Below are positions 1 to 8,615 of a stretch of 64,000 nucleotides of DNA, one piece after another; within the stretch, counting starts at the first letter, position 1, and every line of letters begins with the position of its first letter. The stretch covers positions 1 to 64,000 of the forward strand of contig NZ_LIPT01000001.1 of NCBI RefSeq assembly GCF_001418225.1. Direction: 5' to 3'. The notes beneath the pieces are model-generated. The model did no database searches. It was not told where the DNA came from and saw only the letters and a list, made by a program, of their open reading frames with translations. Source of the DNA: Pannonibacter indicus. Its GTDB lineage: Bacteria > Pseudomonadota > Alphaproteobacteria > Rhizobiales > Stappiaceae. The translations under genes were made by a program, and so were the position numbers.

Positions 1-372
1 CAGCAACATCATCACCGTGGTGGTCACCGCCGAAGACGGCACCACGACCGAGACCTACACGGTCACCGTCACCCGCGCTGGCGCAACCGATGCCAGCCTA
101 TCGGACCTCGTCCTGTCCGAAGGCACGCTGTGGCCAGCCTTCGCCAGCGACACACCCAGCTACACCGCTTCTGTCGGTAATGCCGTCACGTCGCTGACCG
201 TCACGCCTACCGTCGCAGACGCAAATGCCACCGTCACCGTGAACGGCACATCCGTCACGTCCGGCAATGCCTCGGGCGCCATCAACCTCAACGTCGGCAG
301 CAACATCATCACCGTGGTGGTCACGGCCCAGGATGGCACGACGACCATAACCTACAGTGTCACCGTCAACCG
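1..372 (+). repeat. 297-bp in-frame tandem repeat of the autotransporter passenger
   Basis: Bases 1-27 are identical to bases 298-324, and similarity continues to about 75/372 with scattered changes. The offset is 297 bp, exactly 99 codons, so the unit is one cadherin-like beta-sandwich domain. The first copy is cut by the window edge, and more copies probably lie upstream. Nucleotide identity across part of the unit suggests recent duplication or gene conversion. Confidence 0.75.
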
Positions 373-2236
373 TGCAGCCCCGGTAACCATCACCCTGTCG
401 CCCGCAGCAGGCAGCCTCACGGCCGGACAGGCCGGCACCGCATACAGCCAGTCCGTCTCCGCATCCGGCGGCACCGGGCCTTACACCTATGCCGTCACCA
501 GCGGCGCCCTGCCTGCTGGCCTCACGCTCAACACCAACACCGGTGACATCAGCGGCACGCCCACGGCGGCAGGCACTGCGAACTTCACAATCACAGCAAC
601 GGACGCCAACACCGATACGGGCAGCGCCGCCTATTCCCTGCAGATCAACGCCGCCCCCGCATCAATCAACTTCTCGCCCGCAGGCGGCGCTCTGCCCGAA
701 GCCATGGCCGGAGAGGATTACACCACCACCATCACGGTGAGTGGCGGCACAAGCCCCTATCTCTTCAGCGTCAGCGCCGGGGCACTGCCTCCCGGCATGG
801 TTCTGAACGTTTCGACCGGTGTGCTGAGCGGTCCGCTCGATCCGGACACGGAAGGCAGCTACAGTTTCACCATCCAGGTGAGCGATGCCAACAACGCGAC
901 CGCTTCGGCCGCCTATACGCTGGAAGTCCAGACGCGCGCCGTGACCGTGACGGACAAGGTGGTGACCGTTCCTGCCGGAGAAACGCCCGGCAACGTCAAT
1001 CTCGCCGCAGGTGCCACCGGCGGCCCCTTCATTGAAGCAAACATTGTGTCCGTTGAGCCCTCCAATGCAGGCACCGCACGCATTGTGAACAGCCAGTTCG
1101 CCCAGGCTGGCGGCGGTGGTTCGGCAGGCTTTTATCTGAAGTTCACGCCGGACCCGGCCTATTCCGGCCAGGTTATCGTGCGCTTCTCGCTGACCAGTTC
1201 TCTCGGCATTTCAAACACCGGCAGCGTGATCTACAACCTCGGATACAATCCGCAAAAGGTCGCTGCGGAAATCGACAGCCTTGTGCGGGGGTTCGTACGG
1301 ACCCGGCAAGGCCTCATTGCGAACGCAGTAAAGGTGCCGGACCTGCGCGACAGGCGGCGGATGCAGACGGCAAACGAGATCGTCAGCATGCGGTTCACGC
1401 CTTCGGAGCGCGGCATGTCCCTTGGATTTGCCACCAGCCTGGAGCAGATGAATGCGGCCAGCAATGCCCTGACGCCGGATCTCAAGGCGGAGGCAATGGC
1501 CTTCAACGTCTGGATCCAGGGCTCGGCGACCGCCCATACACGCAAGCAGAATGACGGCCGCTGGGGCAGCTTTGCCATGCTCTCCGCCGGTGCGGATTAT
1601 CTGCTGGCGGATTGGGCGCTTGTTGGTGTGTCGTTCCATTATGACCATATGAGCGATCCCACCCCGGGCGGCGCAAGACTGAGCGGCAATGGCTGGCTGG
1701 CAGGCCCCTACGCCTCGATCGAGGTCTACCGGAATGTCTTCTGGGATACGCGCCTCTTCCTTGGCGGATCGACCAACGGTATCGACACCCAGTTCTGGGA
1801 CGGCGGTTTCGACACCACCCGCTGGATGGCCGATACGGCCCTGTCCGGCGAATGGCAGCTGGATTCGGCCACCACCCTCTCCCCCACCCTGCGGGCGGTC
1901 TATCTGTCGGAGAAGATCAAGGACTATGGCGTCCGCAATGGAGCCGGGGACGAAATCCTCATGGATGGCTTCATCGAGGAGCAGTTCCGGGTCAGCGGTG
2001 CCCTTGAACTGGCACGGCTGTTCATTCTGGACAATGGCATGCTGCTGACGCCCGCCCTTGAACTCACGGGCGGCTATGCCGGGCTTGGCGGCCGGGGTGC
2101 CTTTGGCGCAGCCGAGGGCAGCCTGACCCTGACCGATGGCTCCAGATGGCGGCTCAACGCCGGTGTCAAAGTCAATGTGGAGGGAGACGGCAGCACGTCC
2201 CTCACCGCAAAGGCTGGCGCGGGTATCCGCTTCTGA
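2..2236 (+). CDS. Autotransporter with Ig-like repeats, 3' part only
   Basis: The reading frame is open at the left window edge, so the true start and signal peptide lie outside; 744 residues are visible. Seen: the tail of one cadherin-like beta-sandwich repeat, then a complete one (about residues 28-126), then two putative Ig (He_PIG-like) domains (about 128-215 and 217-310) with the typical 'GxxYxxxVxAxGGxxPYxxxVxxGxLPxGL' pattern. A linker follows, and a final ~270 residues rich in alternating hydrophobic/aromatic residues ends in GIRF, as expected of an outer-membrane beta-barrel autotransporter domain. Family knowledge: such proteins place the repeat passenger on the cell surface, often for adhesion. 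The ligand cannot be inferred. It is convergent with the oxidoreductase gene beyond a strong hairpin. Confidence 0.85.
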   Translation, partial: SNIITVVVTAEDGTTTETYTVTVTRAGATDASLSDLVLSEGTLWPAFASDTPSYTASVGNAVTSLTVTPTVADANATVTVNGTSVTSGNASGAINLNVGSNIITVVVTAQDGTTTITYSVTVNRAAPVTITLSPAAGSLTAGQAGTAYSQSVSASGGTGPYTYAVTSGALPAGLTLNTNTGDISGTPTAAGTANFTITATDANTDTGSAAYSLQINAAPASINFSPAGGALPEAMAGEDYTTTITVSGGTSPYLFSVSAGALPPGMVLNVSTGVLSGPLDPDTEGSYSFTIQVSDANNATASAAYTLEVQTRAVTVTDKVVTVPAGETPGNVNLAAGATGGPFIEANIVSVEPSNAGTARIVNSQFAQAGGGGSAGFYLKFTPDPAYSGQVIVRFSLTSSLGISNTGSVIYNLGYNPQKVAAEIDSLVRGFVRTRQGLIANAVKVPDLRDRRRMQTANEIVSMRFTPSERGMSLGFATSLEQMNAASNALTPDLKAEAMAFNVWIQGSATAHTRKQNDGRWGSFAMLSAGADYLLADWALVGVSFHYDHMSDPTPGGARLSGNGWLAGPYASIEVYRNVFWDTRLFLGGSTNGIDTQFWDGGFDTTRWMADTALSGEWQLDSATTLSPTLRAVYLSEKIKDYGVRNGAGDEILMDGFIEEQFRVSGALELARLFILDNGMLLTPALELTGGYAGLGGRGAFGAAEGSLTLTDGSRWRLNAGVKVNVEGDGSTSLTAKAGAGIRF

Positions 2237-2274
2237 TACCAAGGCGCTGAGGTCCTCAAGCGGCTGCGGATCTG

Positions 2275-2311
2275 ACCCTTTCCCGGTGTCTCAAGACCAC
2301 CGGGAAAGGGT
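2275..2311. terminator. Bidirectional hairpin between convergent genes
   Basis: A perfect 14-bp stem (2275-2288 with 2298-2311, arms ACCCTTTCCCGGTG and its complement) encloses a 9-nt loop. It lies between the stop of the autotransporter and the stop of the oppositely oriented oxidoreductase. No long T-tract follows on either side. Confidence 0.7.
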
Positions 2312-2312
2312 G

Positions 2313-3557
2313 TTACAGAAACCGGAGGGGGGACAGAGGCGCGGGGTCGATGACCGGCGGCACGCCGGTGATGAGATCGGCCAGAATATGGCCGGTGACC
2401 GGCCCCAGCGTGAAACCGCAATGGCCATGGCCGAAGTTGAGCCAGAGGCCGCTTTCGCCGGGGGCAGCGCCCAGCACCGGCAGACTGTCCGGGAAACAGG
2501 GGCGTGAGCCCATCCAGGCGCCGGGTTCGGCAGGAACCGTCAGCGGAAAGATCTCGCGGGCCTTGCGGAAAGCCCGCTCCACCTGCACAGGCGTCGGCGC
2601 CGCATCCCGTTCGGCCAGTTCAATGCCCGTCGTCAGGCGGATGCCCTTTTCCATCGGCGCCAGCACATAGCCCATTTCCGCATCCACCACGGGCCGCGAC
2701 AGCCCCGCCCCCGCCCTCGCCTTGTAGTGCTGGTGGTAACCGCGCTTGACGGCGAGCGGGAAGCGGTAACCGAAGCCTTTCAGGAAATCCATGGACCATG
2801 GCCCCAGACACAGGGCAACGGCGCGTCCGCGCACCGGTCCCTTGTCCGTGGTAATGGCCCAGCCCCCGTGCGAGCGCGTCAAACGCCTTGCATCCCCGGT
2901 CAGGATCTCGCCGCCCTTCTCCGCCAGCGACCGGGCAAAGGCCTTGGTTACGGCGCCGGGATTGGACACCGATTCGCTCTCGGGCCAGAAGATGCCGCGG
3001 CAGCCTTCCGCCGTGAGACAGGGCTCCAGTTCATTGAGGTCGAGTTCGTCCAGCTCGTGATAATCGACGCCGAAGATCCGGGCATAATGACGCTCGGCCG
3101 CCGTCGCCTCAATGCCGGTCTCCGTGCGGTAGACGTAAATGGTGCCCGTCTGCCGGTAATATTTCAGCGCCTCTGCGGCTTCCGCCAGCACCCTGTGCTC
3201 GCCGATGGCATAGGCCTCCAGCGCATTCATCGCATGGGCAAGGCGCTGCACGCCCGTGCGGCTGCCATGGCGGCGGAAAGCCATCAGCCAGGGCAGCAGA
3301 CGCAGCACCGTGCCAAGCCTGTAATTGGCACCCGGCCAGCGCCCCAGCGCGATGTTGAGCAGGAATTTCGCATCTCCGGGAAAACCGGGCGGCAGGAATC
3401 CGTTGCGCTCTATGATCCCGGCATTACCATGGGACGTCTCTTCGCCGGGCTGTCGGCGGTCGACAAGGGCAACGTCAAGCCCCCGTCGCTGCAACTGCAG
3501 GGCGGTCGAGGTTCCGACCATGCCGGCGCCGAGCACGATGACGTCAACTGTGCGCAC
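2313..3557 (-). CDS. FAD-dependent D-amino-acid dehydrogenase-like oxidoreductase (DadA type)
   Basis: The N-terminus holds a Rossmann FAD motif (VIVLGAGMVG, about residues 5-14) followed by 'VDRRQPGEETSHGNAGII', the DAO/DadA arrangement. Near the C-terminus 'GHGHCGFTLGPVTG' matches the second FAD contact of the family. About 414 residues, the usual size. Start: no ATG precedes the Rossmann fold; the GTG at 3557 has GGAAGGG six bases upstream and gives MRTVDVIVLGAG, so it is preferred over another GTG at 3584. Such enzymes deaminate D-amino acids (or glycine/sarcosine-like substrates) at the inner membrane face, passing electrons to quinones; the substrate here is unknown. Divergent from the BASS transporter gene, so co-regulation is possible. 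Confidence 0.85.
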   Translation of the reverse strand: MRTVDVIVLGAGMVGTSTALQLQRRGLDVALVDRRQPGEETSHGNAGIIERNGFLPPGFPGDAKFLLNIALGRWPGANYRLGTVLRLLPWLMAFRRHGSRTGVQRLAHAMNALEAYAIGEHRVLAEAAEALKYYRQTGTIYVYRTETGIEATAAERHYARIFGVDYHELDELDLNELEPCLTAEGCRGIFWPESESVSNPGAVTKAFARSLAEKGGEILTGDARRLTRSHGGWAITTDKGPVRGRAVALCLGPWSMDFLKGFGYRFPLAVKRGYHQHYKARAGAGLSRPVVDAEMGYVLAPMEKGIRLTTGIELAERDAAPTPVQVERAFRKAREIFPLTVPAEPGAWMGSRPCFPDSLPVLGAAPGESGLWLNFGHGHCGFTLGPVTGHILADLITGVPPVIDPAPLSPLRFL

Positions 3558-3654
3558 CTGCCACCCTTCCAGCCCTGCCTTCACCCGCCCGAGTTGCTTA
3601 ACATTCTGACGCTTATAGCCTCTTTCGCCAACACCTAAAGGAGAGAATTACCGT

Positions 3655-4620
3655 ATGGCCCTTTCCCTCACAGGCGCGCTCGGCTGGCTGGGCCGCCGGG
3701 GCACGGGGGCGGTGGCCCTGAGCGCCTTCGCCGGCATGGTGCTGCCGGGCCTCTCCTCCCTGGCGCGGCCCTTTGTGTCCGAAGCCATTTTCGCGCTGCT
3801 GGTGCTGGCCTTCCTGAAAGTGGACCAGACCGCCGTTCTGGCCCGGCTGCGCCGCCCCGGGCTGGTGCTGGCGGCCAGCCTCTGGATGATGCTTCTGCTG
3901 CCCACGGGCGCCGCCCTCCTCGCCGCAGCGGCGGGCTTGCGGGAGGTAGCACCCGATCTTGCCATGGCGCTGTTCATCGTCACGGCAGCCCCGGCCATCA
4001 TGTCCTCGCCTGCCTTCATGTATTTCCTGAAACTCGACGGCGCGCTCAGCCTCACGGTTCTGGCCCTGTCGATGCTGCTGGTGCCGCTCACGGCCCCTTT
4101 CACCGCCTATCTCATTCTGGGCGAGACGCTGCCGCTCGACAGCCTGACACTGGGCCTCAAGCTCTCCGGCCTGCTGGCAGGATCGATGGCCGTGGCCGCG
4201 CTGCTGCGGCGTCTGGCAGGCGAGGCAAGGATCGCCGCCGCACAGGATGTGATCAGCGGCGGCAACGTGCTTTTGCTGTTCTTCTTCGCCATCGCCGTCA
4301 TGGATGGTGTGGCCGCAAGCTTTGCCAGCCGTCCGATGGTGTCGCTCGGCATCGTGTCCCTCACCTATGCGGTGTCGCTGACACAGGCCGGCCTGACGCT
4401 GCTGGTCTTTGCCCCGGCCCTGCGCAGCGATGCCTTCGTCATCGCCTATTCGGCCGGAAACCGGAACATGGGGCTGATGGTGGCCGCCCTCGGCGGCACT
4501 CTGCCGGACCTTGCCTGGCTCTATTTCGGCCTGGGCCAGCTGCCGATCTACACCCTGCCCTACCTGCTGCGCCCGCTGGCCCGCAGGCTGACGGCGGCAA
4601 CGGATGCAAAACAAACCTAG
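3655..4620 (+). CDS. BASS-family (bile acid:sodium symporter-like) membrane transporter
   Basis: 321 residues, almost wholly hydrophobic, with about nine to ten predicted membrane helices. The layout, with short loops and motifs such as 'TAAPAIMSSPAF' (about 119-130) and 'YSAGNRNMGLMVA' (about 264-276), fits the BASS/SbtA-ACR3 superfamily, where the second motif resembles the crossover helix segment 'GNRN'. GGAGAG lies upstream of the ATG. Family knowledge: these carriers move organic anions, often with sodium. The substrate is not predictable. The gene stands alone between a divergent oxidoreductase and purB, with a gap of 77 bases to purB. Confidence 0.75.
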   Translation: MALSLTGALGWLGRRGTGAVALSAFAGMVLPGLSSLARPFVSEAIFALLVLAFLKVDQTAVLARLRRPGLVLAASLWMMLLLPTGAALLAAAAGLREVAPDLAMALFIVTAAPAIMSSPAFMYFLKLDGALSLTVLALSMLLVPLTAPFTAYLILGETLPLDSLTLGLKLSGLLAGSMAVAALLRRLAGEARIAAAQDVISGGNVLLLFFFAIAVMDGVAASFASRPMVSLGIVSLTYAVSLTQAGLTLLVFAPALRSDAFVIAYSAGNRNMGLMVAALGGTLPDLAWLYFGLGQLPIYTLPYLLRPLARRLTAATDAKQT

Positions 4621-4697
4621 CAACGCCCATCCCCGCATTGAGATACGCGCCCGTCTCTGATAGACCCCAGCCAGTTTTCCCAGAATGAGGACCCGCG

Positions 4698-6026
4698 ATG
4701 ATCCCGCGCTATTCCCGCCCTGACATGGTTGCCATCTGGTCTCCCGAGACGAAGTTCCGCATCTGGTTCGAGATCGAGGCCCATGCCTGCGACGCGCTGG
4801 CAGATCTTGGTGTGATCCCGAAGGAAGCGGCGCAGACCATCTGGGAAAAGGGCGGCGCAGCCACCTTCGACATTGAGCGCATCGACGAAATCGAGCGCGA
4901 GACGAAGCATGACGTCATCGCCTTCCTCACCCATCTGGCCGAGATCGTCGGTCCGGATGCCCGCTTCGTCCATCAGGGCATGACCTCCTCGGACGTGCTG
5001 GACACCTGCTTCAACGTGCAGCTTGTGCGTGCCACCGATCTTCTGCTGAAGGACATGGATGCGCTGCTGGCCGCCATCAAGCGCCGCGCCTTCGAACACA
5101 AGGACACGGTCTGCATCGGCCGTTCGCATGGCATCCATGCCGAGCCAGTCACCTTCGGCCTGAAGATGGCCGAGGCCTATGCCGAGTTCGACCGCTGCCG
5201 CAAGCGCCTGATGAATGCGCGCGAGGAAATCGCCACCTGCGCCATTTCCGGCGCCGTCGGCACCTTCGCCAACATTGATCCGCGCGTGGAAGAGCATGTG
5301 GCGCAGGCCATGGGCCTGAAGGCAGAGCCTGTGTCCACGCAGGTCATCCCGCGTGACCGCCATGCCATGTATTTTGCCACCCTCGGTGTCATCGCCTCGT
5401 CCATCGAGCGCGTGGCCACGGAAATCCGCCACCTGCAGCGCACGGAAGTTCTGGAAGCGGAGGAGTATTTCTCCCCCGGTCAGAAGGGCTCTTCCGCCAT
5501 GCCGCACAAGCGCAACCCGGTGCTGACCGAAAACCTGACGGGTCTTGCCCGCCTCGTGCGCGGCTTCTCCATTCCGGCGATGGAAAACGTCGCCCTGTGG
5601 CACGAGCGGGATATCTCCCACTCCTCCGTCGAGCGCATGATCGGCCCGGACGCCACCGTCACCCTCGACTTTGCGCTGGCCCGCCTCACCGGCGTCATCG
5701 ACAAGCTGCTGGTCTATCCGGAGCGCATGATGGGCAACATGGACCGTCTCGGTGGCCTCGTGCATTCCCAGCGCATCCTGCTCGCCCTCACCCAGGCCGG
5801 TTCCTCGCGTGAAGATGCCTACCGTCTGGTGCAGCGCAACGCCATGAAGGTCTGGGAAAGCTATCAGGTCTCCGGCTCGGCCGGTGTGGACTTCCTGAGC
5901 GAACTGCTCAACGATGCAGACGTGCGCCAGTATCTGTCGGAAGACCAGATCCGCGACCGGTTCGACCTCGGCTATCACACCAAGAACGTGGACGTGATCT
6001 TCCAGCGCGTCTTTGGGGAAAGCTGA
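4698..6026 (+). CDS. purB: Adenylosuccinate lyase
   Basis: 442 residues beginning MIPRYSRPDMVAIW, the normal start of bacterial PurB. The fumarase/aspartase superfamily signature GSSAMPHKRNP is present (about residues 264-274), as are the conserved 'TSSDVLDT' (about 95-102) and 'GRSHGIHAEP' segments that contain catalytic and substrate-binding residues. The enzyme splits SAICAR to AICAR and adenylosuccinate to AMP, releasing fumarate. GAGG upstream of the ATG serves as ribosome binding site. The RBBP9-like hydrolase starts 3 bases after the stop, so the two are probably co-transcribed. It lies about 2.6 kb before purC. Confidence 0.97.
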   Translation: MIPRYSRPDMVAIWSPETKFRIWFEIEAHACDALADLGVIPKEAAQTIWEKGGAATFDIERIDEIERETKHDVIAFLTHLAEIVGPDARFVHQGMTSSDVLDTCFNVQLVRATDLLLKDMDALLAAIKRRAFEHKDTVCIGRSHGIHAEPVTFGLKMAEAYAEFDRCRKRLMNAREEIATCAISGAVGTFANIDPRVEEHVAQAMGLKAEPVSTQVIPRDRHAMYFATLGVIASSIERVATEIRHLQRTEVLEAEEYFSPGQKGSSAMPHKRNPVLTENLTGLARLVRGFSIPAMENVALWHERDISHSSVERMIGPDATVTLDFALARLTGVIDKLLVYPERMMGNMDRLGGLVHSQRILLALTQAGSSREDAYRLVQRNAMKVWESYQVSGSAGVDFLSELLNDADVRQYLSEDQIRDRFDLGYHTKNVDVIFQRVFGES

Positions 6027-6029
6027 CCC

Positions 6030-6584
6030 ATGAAGATCGCCGACGCCGACATCCTGCTCATTCCCGGCTATGCCAGCAGTGCTCCCGGTCACTGGATGCG
6101 CCGCTGGGAAGAGAAGATGGCCAACGCGCGGGTGGTGGAACAGGACAACTGGTTCACGCCCTCGAAGAAGGTCTGGATGGAGACGCTGCTGGCCGCCATC
6201 GAGGTGGCGGAGCGTCCGGTGGTGCTGGTCGCCCATTCCCTCGGCTGCATTCTGGTCGCCCATGGCGCCCATGTGCTGCCGAAGGACAAGGTGAAGGGCG
6301 CCTTCCTCGTCGCCCCGTCCGACTGGGACCGGCCCGGCCTCGTGCCCGCCTTTGACGGCGGCGACTTCGTGCCAGTGCCACGCATGCCCCTGCCCTTCCG
6401 CACTCATGTGGTGGCAAGCCAGAATGACGCTTACTGCGACTTCGAGGTGGCCAAGGGTTTTGCCCACAGCTGGGGCGCCACGTTCCAGGATGCCGGCCAT
6501 GTCGGCCACATCAACCTTGAAAGCGGCCACGGCCCCTGGCCAGAAGGCATGATGTCCTTCGCCCATTTCATGGCGCGGATGTAA
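6030..6584 (+). CDS. RBBP9/YdeN-family alpha/beta hydrolase
   Basis: 184 residues. 'ILLIPGYASSAPGHWMRRWE' near the N-terminus and the nucleophile elbow AHSLGC (about residues 69-74) are the hallmarks of the RBBP9/YdeN serine-hydrolase family. The C-terminal 'DAGHVGHIN' provides the catalytic histidine, and 'ASQNDAYC' the likely acid. Length is normal. It starts 3 bases after the purB stop, pointing to translational coupling or an operon, although no metabolic link between the two is established. The physiological substrate is unknown for this family in bacteria. Confidence 0.88.
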   Translation: MKIADADILLIPGYASSAPGHWMRRWEEKMANARVVEQDNWFTPSKKVWMETLLAAIEVAERPVVLVAHSLGCILVAHGAHVLPKDKVKGAFLVAPSDWDRPGLVPAFDGGDFVPVPRMPLPFRTHVVASQNDAYCDFEVAKGFAHSWGATFQDAGHVGHINLESGHGPWPEGMMSFAHFMARM

Positions 6585-6589
6585 GTGTA

Positions 6590-6626
6590 ACCCTCTCTCT
6601 ATGAGCCAGCCTCATCGAGAGAGGGT
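6590..6626 (+). terminator. Hairpin after the purB operon
   Basis: A 16-bp stem with one mismatch (6590-6605 with 6611-6626; arms of CCCTCTCTC / GAGAGAGGG type) and a 5-nt loop lies just after the hydrolase stop. It probably ends transcription of purB and the hydrolase. There is no strong T-tract. Confidence 0.65.
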
Positions 6627-6681
6627 AAACCCTTTTGCGGCGGGAAAGCCTTCCAAATTCCCTAGACAGCCTTCAGCCCCC

Positions 6682-6897
6682 TCACGCAACGCGGTTGCTG
6701 GGCTGGATCATGTCGCGGATGTGCTTGCCGGCCAGGACGCTGGCCGGAATGGCGAGAAGCAGGCCGCAGGCCGCCGCCCCTGCCAGCATCAGCGGATTGA
6801 AGTGGTCGGGACCATAGACCGACAGCGGCACAAGAGCGCCGATGCCGGCCATTGTCGGTCCGATGACGATGAAGAGAATCGCGGAAAGCTTCCACAT
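6682..6897 (-). CDS. Small two-helix inner-membrane protein
   Basis: 71 residues from the ATG at 6897, which has a GGAG site upstream; a longer in-frame start at 6957 would add 20 polar residues and looks wrong. Two hydrophobic helices are evident (about residues 4-27 and 34-55), followed by a short basic tail. It resembles short two-helix proteins of alphaproteobacteria that are sometimes misnamed CTP synthetase; that likeness is from memory and not tested. It shows no catalytic motif. Confidence 0.6.
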   Translation of the reverse strand: MWKLSAILFIVIGPTMAGIGALVPLSVYGPDHFNPLMLAGAAACGLLLAIPASVLAGKHIRDMIQPSNRVA

Positions 6898-7045
6898 GAC
6901 ACAGGCTCCGGTTAAAGATGACCGGCGCGCAGAAGCACGCCGCAACATCCCGATCACCGCGCCTGCCGTCCGGGCGCCACTGCCCCATGCCGGCGATCTT
7001 CCCCGTCAAGTTGCGCTGGCCGGAGCGGATGGTCCTTGATCCGGA

Positions 7046-7812
7046 TCAAGCAAGCCGTGCCAGAACGTCGCGGAAGGCGCCCTGAATGACCGGCAGATCC
7101 ATGCCATGGGCGAGCAGACGGTAGCCCATGGCCTGAGCCGCCTTCACATCCTCCGGCGTCATGCAGAAATAGCCCGCAAAGCGCCCGGCGGCGCGGGTCT
7201 TGCGGATGATCCGTTCTGCGGCCTCCCGCACGGACTCGCTGTGGGGGTTGAGCGCTGCGCCTTTGACAGCGTCAGCGACAGATCGCCCGGCCCGACAAAC
7301 ACCCCGTCAATGCCCGGCACAGCCAGAATCTCATCCAGCGCTGCAATGGCTTCGGGCGTTTCGATCATGGCAAAGGCCAGAACCTCGCTGTTGGCGCCAG
7401 CGAGATAGTCCGGCATGGTCTGCCCGGCCAGCATCGATGCGCGCACGGGCCCCCAGCTGCGGCTGCCCAGCGGCGGATATTTCATTGCGGCGGCAAAGGC
7501 TCTGGCTTCTTCCGCAGAATTGATCATTGGCGCGATCACCGCCTCGGCCCCCGCATCGGCGGCACGGCTGGCCATGGCATTGCCGCCGACGGGAATGCGG
7601 ACGATCCGGTGCGCTCCGCCCAGCGCCACAGCGGCCAGACAATCGCGGATGCTGCCCGCATCATGAATGCCGTGCTGCATGTCCAGCGTCACCGCGCCAA
7701 AGCCCGCCCGCGCCATGGCCTCAGCCACCACGGGCGCCGGCAGCACGGACCAGGCCGTCACCACCGTTTCATCCGCCTTGAACCGCGCTGCGAGTGTCTT
7801 CCTGTCTGCCAT
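7046..7812 (-). pseudogene. HpcH/HpaI-type aldolase gene, broken by one frameshift
   Basis: Read from the ATG at 7812, the protein has the family landmarks: DMQHG (catalytic His), 'AMIETPEAI' (metal-ligand Glu) and 'GIDGVFVGPGDLS' (metal-ligand Asp). Just after GPGDLSLTLSK the frame fails. The expected continuation 'AALNPHSESVREAAERIIRK' is found one base out of register and runs to the stop at 7046. A single missing base around 7257-7264 explains it; restoring it gives about 255 residues, the normal length. Intact relatives cleave 4-hydroxy-2-oxo acids to pyruvate and an aldehyde. The downstream part still looks well conserved, so the lesion is either very recent or a sequencing error. Confidence 0.85.
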
Positions 7813-7906
7813 CTGGACCTCCCTGTTCTGGCCCCATCAGACAGGATGTCAGACAACCCGGCAAGGCAGAATCAGGCTGCATCCGTTCGCCGTCCCCATA
7901 CCCGGC

Positions 7907-7940
7907 AAAAAACCTCCGCACCGGTGGCACGGAGATTTTT
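7907..7940 (-). terminator. Terminator after the ATPase zeta gene
   Basis: On the minus strand a hairpin built from CTCCG/CGGAG arms around an ACCGGT core is followed by a run of T residues (TTTTTT). It lies 27 bases after the stop of the DUF1476 gene, the position expected for an intrinsic terminator. Confidence 0.6.
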
Positions 7941-7966
7941 CGTCATGCGCCGTATCGGATGAAAGG

Positions 7967-8290
7967 TCAGATCCCCTTCCGGATCTGGTCGATCGCGGTG
8001 TGCATCAGCTCGTCCATGGTGCGGCGAATCTGGTGGTCGGACTGTTCCACATGACCCTTGTCGAAATCGGCGCGGATCTTGCGGAATACGTCTTCATCGC
8101 CAGCTTCCTCGAAGTCGGCGCGCACCACTTCCTTTGCATATTCATCTGCCGCTGCAGCGGAAAGCCCAAGCTTTTCCGCAGCCCACAGGCCCAGAAGCTT
8201 GTTGCGCCGGGCGTTCGCCTTGAAGCGCAGTTCCTCGTCATGAGCGAACTTGTTCTCGAAACTCTCCCCACGACCTTCAAACGTGCTCAT
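7967..8290 (-). CDS. F1-ATPase inhibitor subunit zeta (DUF1476)
   Basis: 107 residues starting MSTFEGRGESFENKF, with AGGAGG seven bases upstream of the ATG at 8290; the longer ORF upstream is not used. The sequence 'FAHDEELRFKANARRNKLLGLWAAEKLGL' (split here only by position, about 14-42) is typical of the alphaproteobacterial zeta family first described in Paracoccus, whose N-terminus blocks ATP hydrolysis by F1-ATPase. The protein is soluble, helical and highly charged. It is divergent from purC, as often in this class. Its role in limiting ATP waste is inferred from family knowledge. Confidence 0.9.
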   Translation of the reverse strand: MSTFEGRGESFENKFAHDEELRFKANARRNKLLGLWAAEKLGLSAAAADEYAKEVVRADFEEAGDEDVFRKIRADFDKGHVEQSDHQIRRTMDELMHTAIDQIRKGI

Positions 8291-8615
8291 GAAATGCCTC
8301 CTCTTGTGCCGGCAGCAAACCTTCAACCACCTGCGTGGCCCCATTCATATGGTATCTGTTCCGCGCTCTGCATATCCCCCGCAATGATGCAAATCAACGC
8401 ACTAGCGCAGAGATTGCCGCCACGTAAGCCGCATCCGCAAATGATTACCCCGGCTCCATTGTACTTTTGCAAAGGATCGTTTAAGTTCCGCGCCGCTAAT
8501 GCGGGGCTAATTGTCGATGTTGAAGGAAATGGCCAGCACTTGCGCCACTTCAAAATCGCACGCACAGGAGTTTCCCGCATCGATGGATTTTCTCAAGCAA
8601 ACACGGTACGTGCCC
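8291..8615. other. Divergent regulatory region between ATPase zeta and purC
   Basis: 325 bases without a convincing gene. It contains the AGGAGG site of the zeta gene at its left end. The purC frame stays open upstream to 8511, giving in-frame ATGs at 8511 and 8583, but family members start at [10 protein letters not shown] (8616). No PurR-like palindrome or riboswitch was recognised. Confidence 0.5.

Noticed and set aside
4617..6566. 649-residue reverse ORF
   Set aside because: Shadow of purB and the hydrolase, in the high-GC third-position frame.
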